NCBI RefSeq assembly: GCF_004801415.1
Contig: NZ_SSNX01000003.1
Span: 124,001 to 188,000, forward strand
Direction of reading: 5' to 3'
Length of the DNA: 64,000 nt
From: Deinococcus sp. KSM4-11
GTDB lineage: Bacteria > Deinococcota > Deinococci > Deinococcales > Deinococcaceae
The notes under the pieces were generated by a model. The model saw only the letters and a program-made list of their open reading frames with translations. It did not search any database and had not been told where the DNA came from. Each line of letters begins with the position of its first letter. Within the stretch, counting starts at the first letter, position 1. Of the stretch, positions 52,628-64,000 are shown piece after piece. Position numbers and translations under genes: made by a program.

Positions 52628-53200
52628 ATGTTCACGCTCTTGTCCACGTCGGCCCGGCCTGCCCTCCGCCTCCGCTCCCTCCTGACGGCCACGGCGCTGT
52701 TCGTCCTGCTGCCCACCCTCACCGGGAGGGCTCCACAGGACGCCCAGGCGCAGGCGGTCAGCGGCCCCACCCAGACCCTGGTCATCAACTACCCGAATTC
52801 CGGCGTGCTCTCCGGCAAGGTCGGCTCACCCATGTACAGGGGGCTGGTCTACGTGACCATCGTGCCTGCCAGCGCCGATCTCGTCCGGCAGTATGGTTCC
52901 GGACCGGTCGCCGCCACCGAACTCGGCCCCAGCCAGCGGGATGTCCGCACGCTGCCCCTCGGGACGTACGAGGTGCGGTACGCCGTCCGGAACGGCAGCG
53001 AGCTCAGAACCTTCATCCTGCGGGACGTCATCCTGCGCGCGGATCGGGGAAACGCGCTGGTCGTCGAGGTGAATACCGACGCCAAAACGACCATCGTCGG
53101 CGGCGACCTGTCGGCCCAGCAGATGGCCACCATGATCCGGCAGTTGCAGGCCCAGGTGGCCACCCTGCAACAGCAGGTCACCGCCCTGACCCCGAAGTAG
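52628..53200 (+). CDS. Secreted protein with C-terminal coiled coil
   Basis: The 190-residue protein has a signal peptide ('LRSLLTATALFVLLPTLTGR' and following Ala-rich cleavage region). The mature part has beta-rich segments ('TLVINYPNSGVLSGKVGSPM', 'RDVRTLPLGTYEVRYAVRNG') and ends in a Gln/Leu coiled coil ('ATMIRQLQAQVATLQQQVTA'). I do not recognise the family. Dense palindromic sequence lies just upstream. Confidence 0.72.
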   Translation: MFTLLSTSARPALRLRSLLTATALFVLLPTLTGRAPQDAQAQAVSGPTQTLVINYPNSGVLSGKVGSPMYRGLVYVTIVPASADLVRQYGSGPVAATELGPSQRDVRTLPLGTYEVRYAVRNGSELRTFILRDVILRADRGNALVVEVNTDAKTTIVGGDLSAQQMATMIRQLQAQVATLQQQVTALTPK

Positions 53201-53283
53201 ACCAGCCGCCCTGGAGAGCGTTCCACCTTCTGAACGAACGCTCTGGGACGGATTCAGGCCAGAGCGACCGCACCGTGACGCAT

Positions 53284-53315
53284 CAAAAAAACCGCCCCCA
53301 CTCGGAGGGCGGTTT
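53284..53315 (-). terminator. Terminator of the V-type ATPase operon
   Basis: AAACCGCCC and GGGCGGTTT form a 9-bp stem with a 9-base loop. On the reverse strand it is followed by a run of T residues, 19 bases after the atpD stop. It may also work in the other direction. Confidence 0.85.
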
Positions 53316-53333
53316 CTCGTGAACTGCTCGCGT

Positions 53334-54008
53334 TCAGTCTGCTGCGCTGCCGTGGCTGGTGGCGGCGATGGCTTCCCTCGCGGCCTTGTTCTTGGCCTCG
53401 ATCTTGGCCTTGATCTTCTTCTGGGTGAATCCAGCCTCGCGTTCGCGCTGGTCGAGCACGCTGCGGATGAAGCGGATGTCGTCCTGAATACCGGGGATGA
53501 CCACCTGTTCCAGCGCGTTCACGCGGCGCGAGGTCTTCTTGATCTCCTCACCGATGCGCCGGAGTTTGGTCTCGGTGCCGGCGACCTTGACGATGGCTTC
53601 CAGCACGCCGCCGAAGTCGGTGGAGGCCTGGATGGTGCGCGCGCCGACGTTGATCGGGCTGAAGGTCGAGACCTGGGTGCGTTCGGGCACGTTGATCTTG
53701 GGCACCTTCACGCCGTACAGGTTCTCGATCTGCATGTCGATCTGGTAGTCACTGCTGCCGGCGAGACTCAGGCTCTCGACGGCTTCAGGGCTGTCCCAGG
53801 CTTTCGCGCCGAACAGGCTGGTGTAGGCGCCCTTGCTGACGCCCGAAAGCTGTTCGCGTGCGGCGAGCGCGTCCTTGACCAGGGCGAAGAACTCGCCGAT
53901 CAGGGCGTCACGCTTGCGCTTGAGCAGGTCGGCACCGCCGGACGCGGTTTTCAGGCTGGCTTTGCTGGCCAGCAGGGCGCTGCGGGTGGGGCTGATCTGT
54001 CCTGCCAT
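53334..54008 (-). CDS. atpD: V-type ATPase subunit D
   Basis: The 224-residue central-stalk subunit starts 'ISPTRSALLASKASLKTASG' and ends in a long coiled coil ('TKLRRIGEEIKKTSRRVNAL', 'KIKAKIEAKNKAAREAIAAT'). It rotates with F and the c ring inside the A3B3 head. It is the last gene of the operon; an AGGAGGTGA ribosome binding site precedes ATG 54008. Confidence 0.95.
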   Translation of the reverse strand: MAGQISPTRSALLASKASLKTASGGADLLKRKRDALIGEFFALVKDALAAREQLSGVSKGAYTSLFGAKAWDSPEAVESLSLAGSSDYQIDMQIENLYGVKVPKINVPERTQVSTFSPINVGARTIQASTDFGGVLEAIVKVAGTETKLRRIGEEIKKTSRRVNALEQVVIPGIQDDIRFIRSVLDQREREAGFTQKKIKAKIEAKNKAAREAIAATSHGSAAD

Positions 54009-54094
54009 GTGTGTTCACCTCCTGTCGTGGGTGAATGGGTGGTGCTGGGATGATAGGCGCTGGGCAAGCCCGGCTTCTACCATCCACGCTCCAA

Positions 54095-57258
<3,164 letters not shown>

Positions 57259-57345
57259 TTGGTGCTCCTTAGGGAAAGAGGTCGGGGGCGGGGTTGTCGG
57301 GGCGTTCAGTCTGCACGCTGTGGCCGCCACACACCCTGACCTCGG

Positions 57346-57672
57346 TTACAGCTTGATGTCGAAGCCGATGGTGTCGCGCACGAGTTTGCCCATGTACGCC
57401 TTGGCGTCCACGGTGTCGGGCGAGAAGGCGTCCTTCAGGCTGGGGATGGGGAGCAGGATCGGCAGTTCCCGGCCGCGCATGAGACGGGCCGTGCTGCTCG
57501 CCGGATCGGGGATCAGGCTGGTGTCCACGGCCACCAGACCGTAGTCGCCGTCCGTGATCAGCTGTTCCAGCGCCTGCTGGGCCTGTTCGGGCGTGGTGGC
57601 CACGACCTCGGCCCCGGCGAGGCGGAAGCCGGTGGCGGTCTCGTGGTCGGTCAATACGACGACTTTACGCAC
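57346..57672 (-). CDS. atpF: V-type ATPase subunit F
   Basis: The 108-residue central-stalk subunit has 'KVVVLTDHETATGFRLAGAE' and 'TDGDYGLVAVDTSLI', the fold typical of V-type F. It overlaps the atpC stop by 8 bases. The C-terminal helix can act in regulation in other V-type enzymes. Confidence 0.93.
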   Translation of the reverse strand: MRKVVVLTDHETATGFRLAGAEVVATTPEQAQQALEQLITDGDYGLVAVDTSLIPDPASSTARLMRGRELPILLPIPSLKDAFSPDTVDAKAYMGKLVRDTIGFDIKL

Positions 57673-58645
57673 CTTCCAGCTCCTTTTGCAGTTCGTCCTT
57701 GCTCAGACCGTAGAACTTCGCGCGGCCGATCAATCTCAGCCGGGCGATCTCCTGTTCCTTGCGGCGCAGGAAGTCCAGGGCCACGCCCGGCCCCAGGGCG
57801 TCGGCCATGGCCACGTTGCGGCTCGCCTCGTCCAGCAGGCGGCGGGCGACCGCCTCGGCACTGCCCAGATCCGGCGCCTCGGTGACGGCCTGCAGATCCG
57901 GCGCGGACACGGAGTTGTCCCCGCCCGCGATCCGCAGGAAATCGGCCTCGGTCACGTCCCGCCCGCCCGGAATGAAGTACCGGGCGTTGGGCGCGCCGCC
58001 GCGCAGCTGCCGCGCGATCAGGATGTTGCGCACGTCGATCTCGCGGGTGAAGTAGCGCCGCACGTTGGTGCCGCGCACGCCCGCCAGCACCGCGCGGTAG
58101 TACCCCTGATCCAGCGCGACTTCCAGGTCGAGCAGCGTGCTCGCCCCGCCGCTGACGGCCGCGCGCAGGATGGAGCCCAGTTTTCCGCCCGCGACCGAGA
58201 GGGTCTGCGCGAGGCTGGGCACGTCCGCACTCTGGGCCGCCCCTTGCAGGACGCTCCAGGGAATGGTGCCCGCCGGAAGCAGGCCCGCCACGATGTCGTC
58301 GGCGCTGCGGCCGTTCTGCACGCCGCGCACCAGCGTCTTGACGTTCTGGAGGTCGTAGCGCAGCAGCAGCGCCTCGATCTCCTGGGCGGGTTGCCCGGTG
58401 GCAATCGAGCGCAGCTGCTGGATGGCCTTCAGGGAGTTGCGGCTCAGGGCCTCGTCGAGCTGGCCCAGGCCGGCGCCCTGCGCGGTGGCATCGCCCAGAT
58501 CCTCGCGCAGAGGCGTTTCGCTGATCTGGCGCAGGAACTCCTGGTAGTTCACGGTGCCGGCGGCCTCATCCATGGATCGGGACTCGACCAGCGCGGTGCG
58601 CATCATGCGCACGCGGCCGTTGATGTACCCGTAGGGGTTGTTCAC
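57665..58645 (-). CDS. atpC: V-type ATPase subunit C
   Basis: The 326-residue subunit couples the central stalk to the membrane c ring. It is mostly helical ('GYINGRVRMMRTALVESRSM', 'EIEALLLRYDLQNVKTLVRG', 'VALDFLRRKEQEIARLRLIG'), consistent with the V-type C (d-type) family. It overlaps atpF by 8 bases. Confidence 0.92.
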   Translation of the reverse strand: MNNPYGYINGRVRMMRTALVESRSMDEAAGTVNYQEFLRQISETPLREDLGDATAQGAGLGQLDEALSRNSLKAIQQLRSIATGQPAQEIEALLLRYDLQNVKTLVRGVQNGRSADDIVAGLLPAGTIPWSVLQGAAQSADVPSLAQTLSVAGGKLGSILRAAVSGGASTLLDLEVALDQGYYRAVLAGVRGTNVRRYFTREIDVRNILIARQLRGGAPNARYFIPGGRDVTEADFLRIAGGDNSVSAPDLQAVTEAPDLGSAEAVARRLLDEASRNVAMADALGPGVALDFLRRKEQEIARLRLIGRAKFYGLSKDELQKELEGA

Positions 58646-58656
58646 GTGCTTCCCCC

Positions 58657-59229
58657 TCAGCCTTCCGCGAGCATGCGCGAGACCTGGGCGCTCAGTTCGG
58701 CGCGGCTGGCGTTCAGGCGGCCCAGCAGGGTGTTCTGCACGCTGGATTTGCCGCCGGGGCCGACCAGACGCACGCCGGTCTTGACGCTCTCGTTCGCGCG
58801 CAGTTCCAGGGTCTTGCCGAGCTGCGAGAGCGCGGCGCGCACGGCGTCATGTTCGGCACTGGCGGCCTCGATGACCTCGGCGCTGGGCAGGGCGGCCAGG
58901 CCCTCGCTGATCAGCTTGGCGAGCACCTGCGGGTACTCGGGCGCGGTCGTGGCCGAGTGCAGGTAGTCCTCGGCGGCCTTGAAGGCCTGCACCTGCAGGC
59001 TGTCGCTCGCGGAGAGCCGCTGGGCGTTGGCGTCCAGGTCGGCCGCCGAGCGCGCGCGGGTCAGGCCGGCGGCGTAATCGGTCGCCAGAGCGCGGGTGCG
59101 GCTCTCGACCATGCTCCTGGCGCGTTCCTGCGCCTGGGCGACGATCTGTGCGGCTTTCGCCTGCGCGTCCTCGCGGATGCGCGTGATCTCGCCCTGAATT
59201 TCGGTTTCGAGAATGTCCCCTAGGCTCAT
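58657..59229 (-). CDS. atpE: V-type ATPase subunit E
   Basis: The 190-residue peripheral-stalk subunit has a long N-terminal coiled coil ('EIQGEITRIREDAQAKAAQI', 'AQERARSMVESRTRALATDY') and a globular C-terminus ('GVRLVGPGGKSSVQNTLLGR'). It pairs with the H/G-like protein (atpH) to hold the head. Confidence 0.92.
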   Translation of the reverse strand: MSLGDILETEIQGEITRIREDAQAKAAQIVAQAQERARSMVESRTRALATDYAAGLTRARSAADLDANAQRLSASDSLQVQAFKAAEDYLHSATTAPEYPQVLAKLISEGLAALPSAEVIEAASAEHDAVRAALSQLGKTLELRANESVKTGVRLVGPGGKSSVQNTLLGRLNASRAELSAQVSRMLAEG

Positions 59230-59242
59230 GTCGCTGGCCTCC

Positions 59243-59563
59243 TTACTTGAGGAGGAAGAAGCCGACGAAGCCGAAGATGACCAGCGTTTCCGGGATGAAG
59301 AACCAGATGGCCATCTGACCGAACTTCTCGGGACGCTCGGCCACGACGCCCGCGGCGGCGGCGCCGATGGGGCCCTGCGCGAGGCCGGTGCCGACGGCGC
59401 CCAGGCCCAGCGCGAGGCCCGCGCCGATGGCCTTGAGGCCCGCGGTGGTGGAGTCGGTGGTGGCAGCGGTGGTCGCGGCGTCCTGAGCGAAGGCCGAGGT
59501 GGCGAAGGTCATCAGGGCGAGGGCGGGCAGGTACTTGGCGGCGTTGAAAGCAGTGTTCTTCAT
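59243..59563 (-). CDS. atpK: V-type ATPase proteolipid subunit K (c)
   Basis: ATG 59563 follows CGGAGGAACC and gives 106 residues. An N-terminal signal-like hydrophobic stretch ('YLPALALMTFATSAFAQDAA') precedes the two-helix hairpin ('IGAGLALGLGAVGTGLAQGP' and 'WFFIPETLVIFGFVGFFLLK'). The ion-carrying glutamate is in 'FIPETLVIF'. The leader-like segment is also known from Thermus-type c subunits. Confidence 0.9.
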   Translation of the reverse strand: MKNTAFNAAKYLPALALMTFATSAFAQDAATTAATTDSTTAGLKAIGAGLALGLGAVGTGLAQGPIGAAAAGVVAERPEKFGQMAIWFFIPETLVIFGFVGFFLLK

Positions 59564-59585
59564 ATGGTTCCTCCGAAAGGTGGGG

Positions 59586-61610
59586 TTATTTCCGTGCCGC
59601 GGGGGCAAAGGGAGCGTAGCGGGTGCCGGTTTCCTGGTAGAAGCCGGTGGGGTTGAGGTATTCGACCCAGACGAGTCGGATGGGCTGCATGACGTGACCC
59701 AGGATCGTCAGGGCGAACAGGAACAGGTGGACGATGAAGCCCAGGATGATGCCCAGCAGCGGCCCGATGATCGGGAGCACGCCGCCCAGGCCCCAGCCGA
59801 CGTCGGTGGCGAGGTTCGCGAGGATCGCGGCGGCCACGCCGACCGCGAACAGTCGGGTAAAGGAGATGATGTTGCCGCCGTTGGAGAGCAGCTCGATCAG
59901 CATCAGCGGGGTGCGGCTGGCGAACAGGCCGATCACGAACACGATGAAGCCCACGATCATCAGCAGCACGAGGGGATTGCCGAAGTTCGAGAGCGCCCCG
60001 AAGTTCTGCCCGGCCTTGGACACGTAGGCAAGCATGATCAGGCCGATCAGGCCGCCCAGCATGCCCACCGCTTCCCAGAAGTGGTGCATGTGCTTGTGCT
60101 TGTACGTGAGCTGCGCCTTGAGGCCCCAGCTCCACAGCATGAAGATCACGCCCACGGCGATGCAGATCAGCATGATGGTGTTGCTGAATTCGGGCAGCAC
60201 GCGCGGGAAGAGGATCGGGATGAGGCCCGTCTCGTGCGCTTCCCCGGCGCCCAGCGTGACGCCCCAGACGCGGTGGATCAGCTCGGGATTGACGTAGAAG
60301 ACGTGCAGCTTCTCCAGGATGTTGCCGAAGAACTCGCCCGTGAGGAAGCCCCACAGGATGCTCCACAGGCTCATGGTCTGCAGCACCACACCCACGCGCT
60401 TGAGGGTCGCGGGATCGAGGGTGATACCCAGCAGGCCGATCGGCAGGCTCTCGCCGCGCCGGGCCTTGGCGAGGCCCCACAGAGCGGCCACCAGGAACAG
60501 CAGGCCGAAGCCGATGTCCGCGACGATGAAGCCGAAGAACAGTGGGAAGAACCACGCCACGACCCATGACGGATCGAAGGTGCCGTACTTCGGGGGATCG
60601 CTGATGTTCAGCATGAACTCGAAGTTCTCGGTGTACGCGCCGTTCTTCAGCTGCACGGGCACGCCGTCGCCGTGGTGGGCGTCGACGGGGTGCAGTTCGT
60701 ACACGGCGCTCTGCTTGTAGGGCTCCAGCGCGCGCTGCATGTCGGCCACGCGGTCTTCCGGCACGTAGCCCTGGAGCACGAACCCGTACTTGCCGCGGGC
60801 CGTCTGGGCGCGGGCGTCGTCGATGCCCACCCGGTCGGCCAGCGCGTCGCGGATGGAGGTCAGCACGCCGCCGTGCTGCGAGGCCAGTGCGGCCTTCTCG
60901 CGGGCGACCTGTTCCAGCGCCTGCGGGTTGTTCCGCGCCACGGCCTCGAAGGCCGAGGCGACCTCGGAGAGCGGGAGCCGCTCGAAGCGGCCCGGCAATC
61001 TCAGTTCACCCAGGCGGGCCTTGCCGAGCGCCACGCGGGCCCGCTCACGGTCCGCCTTGAGCACCGCAACAACCACAGCCGTCTGGCGGTCGCTCACGCG
61101 CTGGGTGCCGATCTCGAAGCGGTCACCGAGTTCAGCCTTCAGGGCGTCCTGCGCGGCCTGCAACTCCGCCGGCTGCTCGACCGTCAGGGGAATGACGGCC
61201 ACGCGGGCGCTGCGATCCACGCCACCGGCCGCGCGGGCCAGGGCGGTCACCACGTCGGCGTAGGTGCGCTGGGTGTCCAGATCGCTGCGCAGCGCGGTTT
61301 CACGGTCGCCCAGCGCACCGGCGGGACCGGCGGCCTGCTCGACCAGCGCGCTCCACTGCTCCTCGGCGGGCAGGGCGGCGCGCGGGGCGCGCGAGGCGTC
61401 GAGTTCGCCTAGCGTGCTTTCCGTGCGGGCCAGCAGACGTTCGGCGTCGCGACGGTCCTCGGCGGCCTGCCCGGACAGGGGGCCGCTCTGGAAGCCCTGT
61501 GCTTCCAGCGGAATGATGTGCAGCACGCCCACCTGCTGGAGGGCCTGCATGACCGCGCGGCTGTCACTCTGACGGCCGGCGACGACCACCTGCTGCATGG
61601 GGTTGATCAC
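59586..61610 (-). CDS. atpI: V-type ATPase subunit I (a)
   Basis: The 674-residue stator/membrane subunit has a soluble N-terminal half with coiled coils and a C-terminal half with eight or so transmembrane helices ('AWFFPLFFGFIVADIGFGLL', 'SLWSILWGFLTGEFFGNILE', 'LARLFAVGVAAAILANLATD'-like region, 'GVLPIIGPLLGIILGFIVHL'). Conserved Arg for ion passage is expected in the last helices. Its start overlaps the atpH stop by ATGA. Confidence 0.94.
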   Translation of the reverse strand: MINPMQQVVVAGRQSDSRAVMQALQQVGVLHIIPLEAQGFQSGPLSGQAAEDRRDAERLLARTESTLGELDASRAPRAALPAEEQWSALVEQAAGPAGALGDRETALRSDLDTQRTYADVVTALARAAGGVDRSARVAVIPLTVEQPAELQAAQDALKAELGDRFEIGTQRVSDRQTAVVVAVLKADRERARVALGKARLGELRLPGRFERLPLSEVASAFEAVARNNPQALEQVAREKAALASQHGGVLTSIRDALADRVGIDDARAQTARGKYGFVLQGYVPEDRVADMQRALEPYKQSAVYELHPVDAHHGDGVPVQLKNGAYTENFEFMLNISDPPKYGTFDPSWVVAWFFPLFFGFIVADIGFGLLFLVAALWGLAKARRGESLPIGLLGITLDPATLKRVGVVLQTMSLWSILWGFLTGEFFGNILEKLHVFYVNPELIHRVWGVTLGAGEAHETGLIPILFPRVLPEFSNTIMLICIAVGVIFMLWSWGLKAQLTYKHKHMHHFWEAVGMLGGLIGLIMLAYVSKAGQNFGALSNFGNPLVLLMIVGFIVFVIGLFASRTPLMLIELLSNGGNIISFTRLFAVGVAAAILANLATDVGWGLGGVLPIIGPLLGIILGFIVHLFLFALTILGHVMQPIRLVWVEYLNPTGFYQETGTRYAPFAPAARK

Positions 61611-61924
61611 GGCAGCACCGCCCTCATGATGGTTTCCACCGCCTGGCCCAGCTTGTCGCCAGCGCGGGTTCGCGTGGCCTGCGCCTGCTCGCCCGCCTGC
61701 GCCCTTGCCGCGTCACGGATCGACTGCATTTCTGCGGACAGCTTCTGCTCGTGCGCGGCCTGGAGGGCCTTCACCTGAGCCTCCGCGTCCCGCACAATGC
61801 CGGCCGCCTGCGCCTCGGCAGCGTCCACGGTCTGCTTTGCCTGCGCGCGAGCCGCTTCGATCTGCGCGTCCAGCGCCGCTTCCCGGCTGGCCAGTTCACT
61901 TAAGACTCGACTTGAGACGTCCAA
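61607..61924 (-). CDS. atpH: V-type ATPase subunit H/G (peripheral stalk)
   Basis: The 105-residue product is an almost pure coiled coil ('REAALDAQIEAARAQAKQTV', 'VRDAEAQVKALQAAHEQKLS') as expected for the G-type stalk partner of E. The start TTG 61924 is supported by AAAGGAGGAG with six to seven bases between. It is the first gene of the nine-gene operon. Confidence 0.85.
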   Translation of the reverse strand: MDVSSRVLSELASREAALDAQIEAARAQAKQTVDAAEAQAAGIVRDAEAQVKALQAAHEQKLSAEMQSIRDAARAQAGEQAQATRTRAGDKLGQAVETIMRAVLP

Positions 61925-62277
61925 AACCCACTCCTCCTTTCCCGATGTACTCCCCGCGCACTCCGCTCCAAAAGCCCCATCCTGAGGGGATGAGGTCTGG
62001 GTCGTCTTGCACAGGGTTTCCGGTGGCCCGACCTACTTGTAATAATTGCGTCAGACTCAGCCCGCATCGTAACACAGCCCTGAAATAGAGCCGGGGGGCA
62101 AGCGTCCCTGTGCACGCTGTTCCGGCGCCACCACGCGCGGAAGCGGGCCTGCCCCGGCGAATCCGGCCCGATCCCGTTTCATCTGGGCGTGAGGTCAGGG
62201 CCACATGATCGCCGGTTCGGCCCGGTGCACTCGGCCACGGTGGTCGTCCCGGCAGGCCGGGCGTCTATGCTCAGGGG
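61925..62277. other. Divergent region between V-ATPase operon and ridA
   Basis: This 353-base gap contains the AAAGGAGGAG ribosome binding site of atpH (61929-61940 on the reverse strand) and a locally AT-rich patch at about 62035-62050 that is the likeliest place for the operon promoter. No confident -35/-10 pair could be read. The ridA -10 hexamer is at its right end. I see no gene. Confidence 0.4.
62266..62271 (+). promoter_or_regulatory. -10 hexamer TATGCT, leaderless start of ridA
   Basis: TATGCT, six bases, then ATG 62278, with no ribosome binding site in place. Confidence 0.6.
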
Positions 62278-62655
62278 ATGAAAGAGATCATCGAGACGCC
62301 CAGTGCCCCCGCGGCCATCGGCCCGTACAGCCAGGCCATCACCTTCGGGAACCTGGTGGTGACCAGCGGGCAGATTCCCCTCACGCCGGCCGGCGACCTG
62401 GTGGAGGGCGGCATCACGGAGCAGACCGAGCAGGTGATCGCCAACCTCAGGGCCGTGCTGGCGGCGGCCGGCACCGATCTCGACCGGGTCGTGAAGACCA
62501 CCGTGTTCCTGGCCGACATGGCCGAGTTCGCCGCCATGAACGCCGTGTACGGAGCGCACTTCAAGGCGCCGTACCCGGCCCGCAGCACCGTGCAGGTGGC
62601 GCGCCTGCCCCGCGACGTGCGGGTGGAGATCGAGGTGCTGGCCGAGCGGCACTGA
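62278..62655 (+). CDS. ridA: RidA-family enamine/imine deaminase
   Basis: The 125-residue protein has the YjgF/RidA signature 'ETPSAPAAIGPYSQAITFGN' with later 'VTSGQIPLTPAGDLVEGGIT' and 'YPARSTVQVARLPRDVRVEI', including the catalytic Arg region. It hydrolyses reactive enamines such as 2-aminoacrylate from PLP enzymes. The start is six bases after TATGCT. Confidence 0.94.
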   Translation: MKEIIETPSAPAAIGPYSQAITFGNLVVTSGQIPLTPAGDLVEGGITEQTEQVIANLRAVLAAAGTDLDRVVKTTVFLADMAEFAAMNAVYGAHFKAPYPARSTVQVARLPRDVRVEIEVLAERH

Positions 62656-62768
62656 CAGAAAGCCAATAGCCGCGGCGAAGCCTGAGTCGAGTTCCTGCCC
62701 CCGGCCCTGTACGCCTTTTGTGCCTCAACTCTCGACGCTGCCACGCGGCGCGTGCCATGCTGCGCGCC

Positions 62769-63626
62769 ATGGTCGTCCTGCCCGTCCGCTTCGAGCGCAG
62801 CCCACGCCTTCACTCCATGCTGAGTGAGGAGGCGTATGCGGTCGGAACGAAGGTCGTCGTGCAGGGCAAACGCGGGCCGGAGGTGGCGACCGTGCGCGGG
62901 GAGGCCAGCGACCCACACCCATCCGAACGGTATGGTGCGGTGCTGCGGGCCGCGACTCCGGGCGATCTGGAACGCTGGGAGGAACTGCACCGTGCGGGCG
63001 AGGATCTGAAGTGGCTGCTGCGGGCCCGGGCGCGGGAACGCAGCCTGCCAGTGAAGCTGGTGGCCGTGGAATTCACGCTCGACGAGAGCCTCGTGACCGT
63101 CAGTTACAGCGCCGACGAGCGCATCGAACTGACCAGCCTGATCGGCGAGGTGCGGTCGCAGACGCGGGCACGCGTGAACTTCGCGGCAATCGGGCCGCGC
63201 GAGCAGGCGCAGATGCTGGGCGCGCTGGGGGCCTGTGGGCGCGAGAACTGCTCCAGCACGCACCTGCAGGACTTCGCGCCGGTCAGCATCCGCATGGCGC
63301 GCGACCAGCAGTTGCCGCTGAATCCGGAGAAGCTGTCCGGGCCGTGTGGGCGGCTGTTGTGCTGCCTGCAGTTCGAGCACACGCAGTACGTGGACCTGTT
63401 GAAGAACCTGCCGCGCAAGAACGCGAAGGTCTGTCACGACGGCAGCGGCGCGTGCGGGAAGGTCACCAAGCTGCACCCCCTGAGCGGCACGGTGGATGTC
63501 CTGACCGAGCAGGGCATGCTGATGGGCGTGGTCGCCACGGAACTGCGCCGCGCTCCGGACGAGGGCCAGAAGGCGGGCGGCGAGCGGGGGGGCAAATCCC
63601 CCCGCCAGCAGGGCACAGACGCCTGA
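62769..63626 (+). CDS. PSP1-domain protein, RicT/YaaT-like
   Basis: ATG 62769 follows a CATGCT hexamer by seven bases; an in-frame ATG at 62757 is part of that hexamer. The 285-residue protein carries the PSP1 domain and the cysteine set of the family ('[20 protein letters not shown]' and '[20 protein letters not shown]'). In Bacillus the RicT (YaaT) partner of RicA/RicF binds Fe-S clusters and modulates RNA processing. In Deinococcus its partners are not in the window. Confidence 0.85.
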   Translation: MVVLPVRFERSPRLHSMLSEEAYAVGTKVVVQGKRGPEVATVRGEASDPHPSERYGAVLRAATPGDLERWEELHRAGEDLKWLLRARARERSLPVKLVAVEFTLDESLVTVSYSADERIELTSLIGEVRSQTRARVNFAAIGPREQAQMLGALGACGRENCSSTHLQDFAPVSIRMARDQQLPLNPEKLSGPCGRLLCCLQFEHTQYVDLLKNLPRKNAKVCHDGSGACGKVTKLHPLSGTVDVLTEQGMLMGVVATELRRAPDEGQKAGGERGGKSPRQQGTDA

Positions 63627-63657
63627 GCGCGCAGGCGTGAGCTGGAACCGGAACCGG

Positions 63658-63663
63658 TACACT
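63658..63663 (+). promoter_or_regulatory. -10 hexamer TACACT, leaderless start of M3 peptidase
   Basis: TACACT, seven bases, then ATG 63671. Confidence 0.5.
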
Positions 63664-63670
63664 CCGGGGC

Positions 63671-64000
63671 ATGACCGGCACCCTGGACGCAGTTGAACAC
63701 AAGCTTGCCGTGCCGCCCGCCGCGTCGCAATGGAGCGCGTATGCGCCGGGCTTCCGGGCGCTGCTGGACGAACCGCTGGACGCCCCGGCCGTTCCCGGCT
63801 GGCTGACGCGTTGGAGTGAGTTGTCCTCCACACTGGCCGAGGTGGCCGGGAAGCTCTCCACGCACGCCGACCTGCACACGGATCAGCCGGACGTGCAGCA
63901 GCGGTACCAGTCCTTCCTGGCGGACGTGATGCCCAATGCGGAGCGAGCTGATCAGGCCCTGCGGGAAAAACTGCTGGCCGTGCCCGGGTACACGCCGGCG
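63671..64000 (+). CDS. M3-family oligoendopeptidase, 3' end outside window
   Basis: Only the first 110 codons are seen (MTGTLDAVEHKLAVPPAASQ and following). The helical N-terminal pattern ('GWLTRWSELSSTLAEVAGKL', 'TDQPDVQQRYQSFLADVMPN') is like the pre-catalytic domain of M3/PepF oligopeptidases, with no signal peptide. The HEXXH zinc motif would lie beyond the window. The assignment is therefore only moderate. Confidence 0.65.
   Translation, partial: MTGTLDAVEHKLAVPPAASQWSAYAPGFRALLDEPLDAPAVPGWLTRWSELSSTLAEVAGKLSTHADLHTDQPDVQQRYQSFLADVMPNAERADQALREKLLAVPGYTPA

Overview
The window is chromosomal DNA from a Deinococcus-type bacterium. The evidence is very high G+C with strong third-position G/C bias, a complete V-type ATPase operon in place of an F-type one, a NucS/EndoMS-type endonuclease, an expanded set of DinB-family proteins, and many genes whose start codon lies 5-8 bases after a TANNNT -10 hexamer. 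That last arrangement is the leaderless-mRNA pattern described for Deinococcus. No rRNA, tRNA, CRISPR array, transposase gene or phage module was recognised.

Layout. 1-2755: a truncated FecR-like gene overlapping a CHASE2-GGDEF gene with a degenerate GPDEF site. 2783-10836: metabolic and repair genes (pdxY, glycine-zipper protein, deoB, DUF, hisD, nucS, metallophosphoesterase, SDR, 5-formyl-THF cyclo-ligase). 10837-13616: reverse-strand SDR, methyltransferase, NUDIX and 2'-5' RNA ligase genes. 13764-18275: the glycine cleavage genes gcvT, gcvH and gcvP. 18276-20440: an AT-rich island holding one gene that joins a GHKL ATPase to a PD-(D/E)XK nuclease, a candidate defence gene. It is followed by an intergenic repeat (second copy at 43651-43858) and a small-protein/nucleotidyltransferase pair.

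21454-29234: phosphatase, cupin, PfpI, dnaG, zapE, S4-domain and ACT genes. 29239-35487: a reverse-strand cluster with six DinB-fold proteins, an iron permease-like protein, a GNAT enzyme, DUF6157 and a VOC remnant. It ends at a divergent HTH-WYL regulator with a palindrome between them. 35706-43601: PQQ dehydrogenase with an N-terminal cytochrome c domain, CDGSH protein, P-loop kinase, pyrimidine-nucleoside phosphorylase (deoA), FtsB/DivIC-like protein, thioesterase, ROK kinase and HD protein. 43877-50001 (mostly reverse): nitronate monooxygenase, a trypsin-NUC1 nuclease fusion, a diguanylate cyclase and a CaiB-type CoA transferase. 50153-53200: an orphan molybdopterin hydroxylase subunit and a secreted protein.

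53334-61924: the nine-gene V-type ATPase operon on the reverse strand (H-I-K-E-C-F-A-B-D in transcription order) with a clear terminator. 62278-64000: ridA, a PSP1/RicT-like gene and the start of an M3 oligopeptidase.

The most unusual parts are the AT-rich ATPase-nuclease gene, the trypsin-NUC1 fusion, the two-copy repeat with a conserved G-quadruplex motif and GCGAAGC hairpin, and the DinB cluster with its regulator and operator-like palindrome. All functions are inferred from sequence reading; no database search was run.
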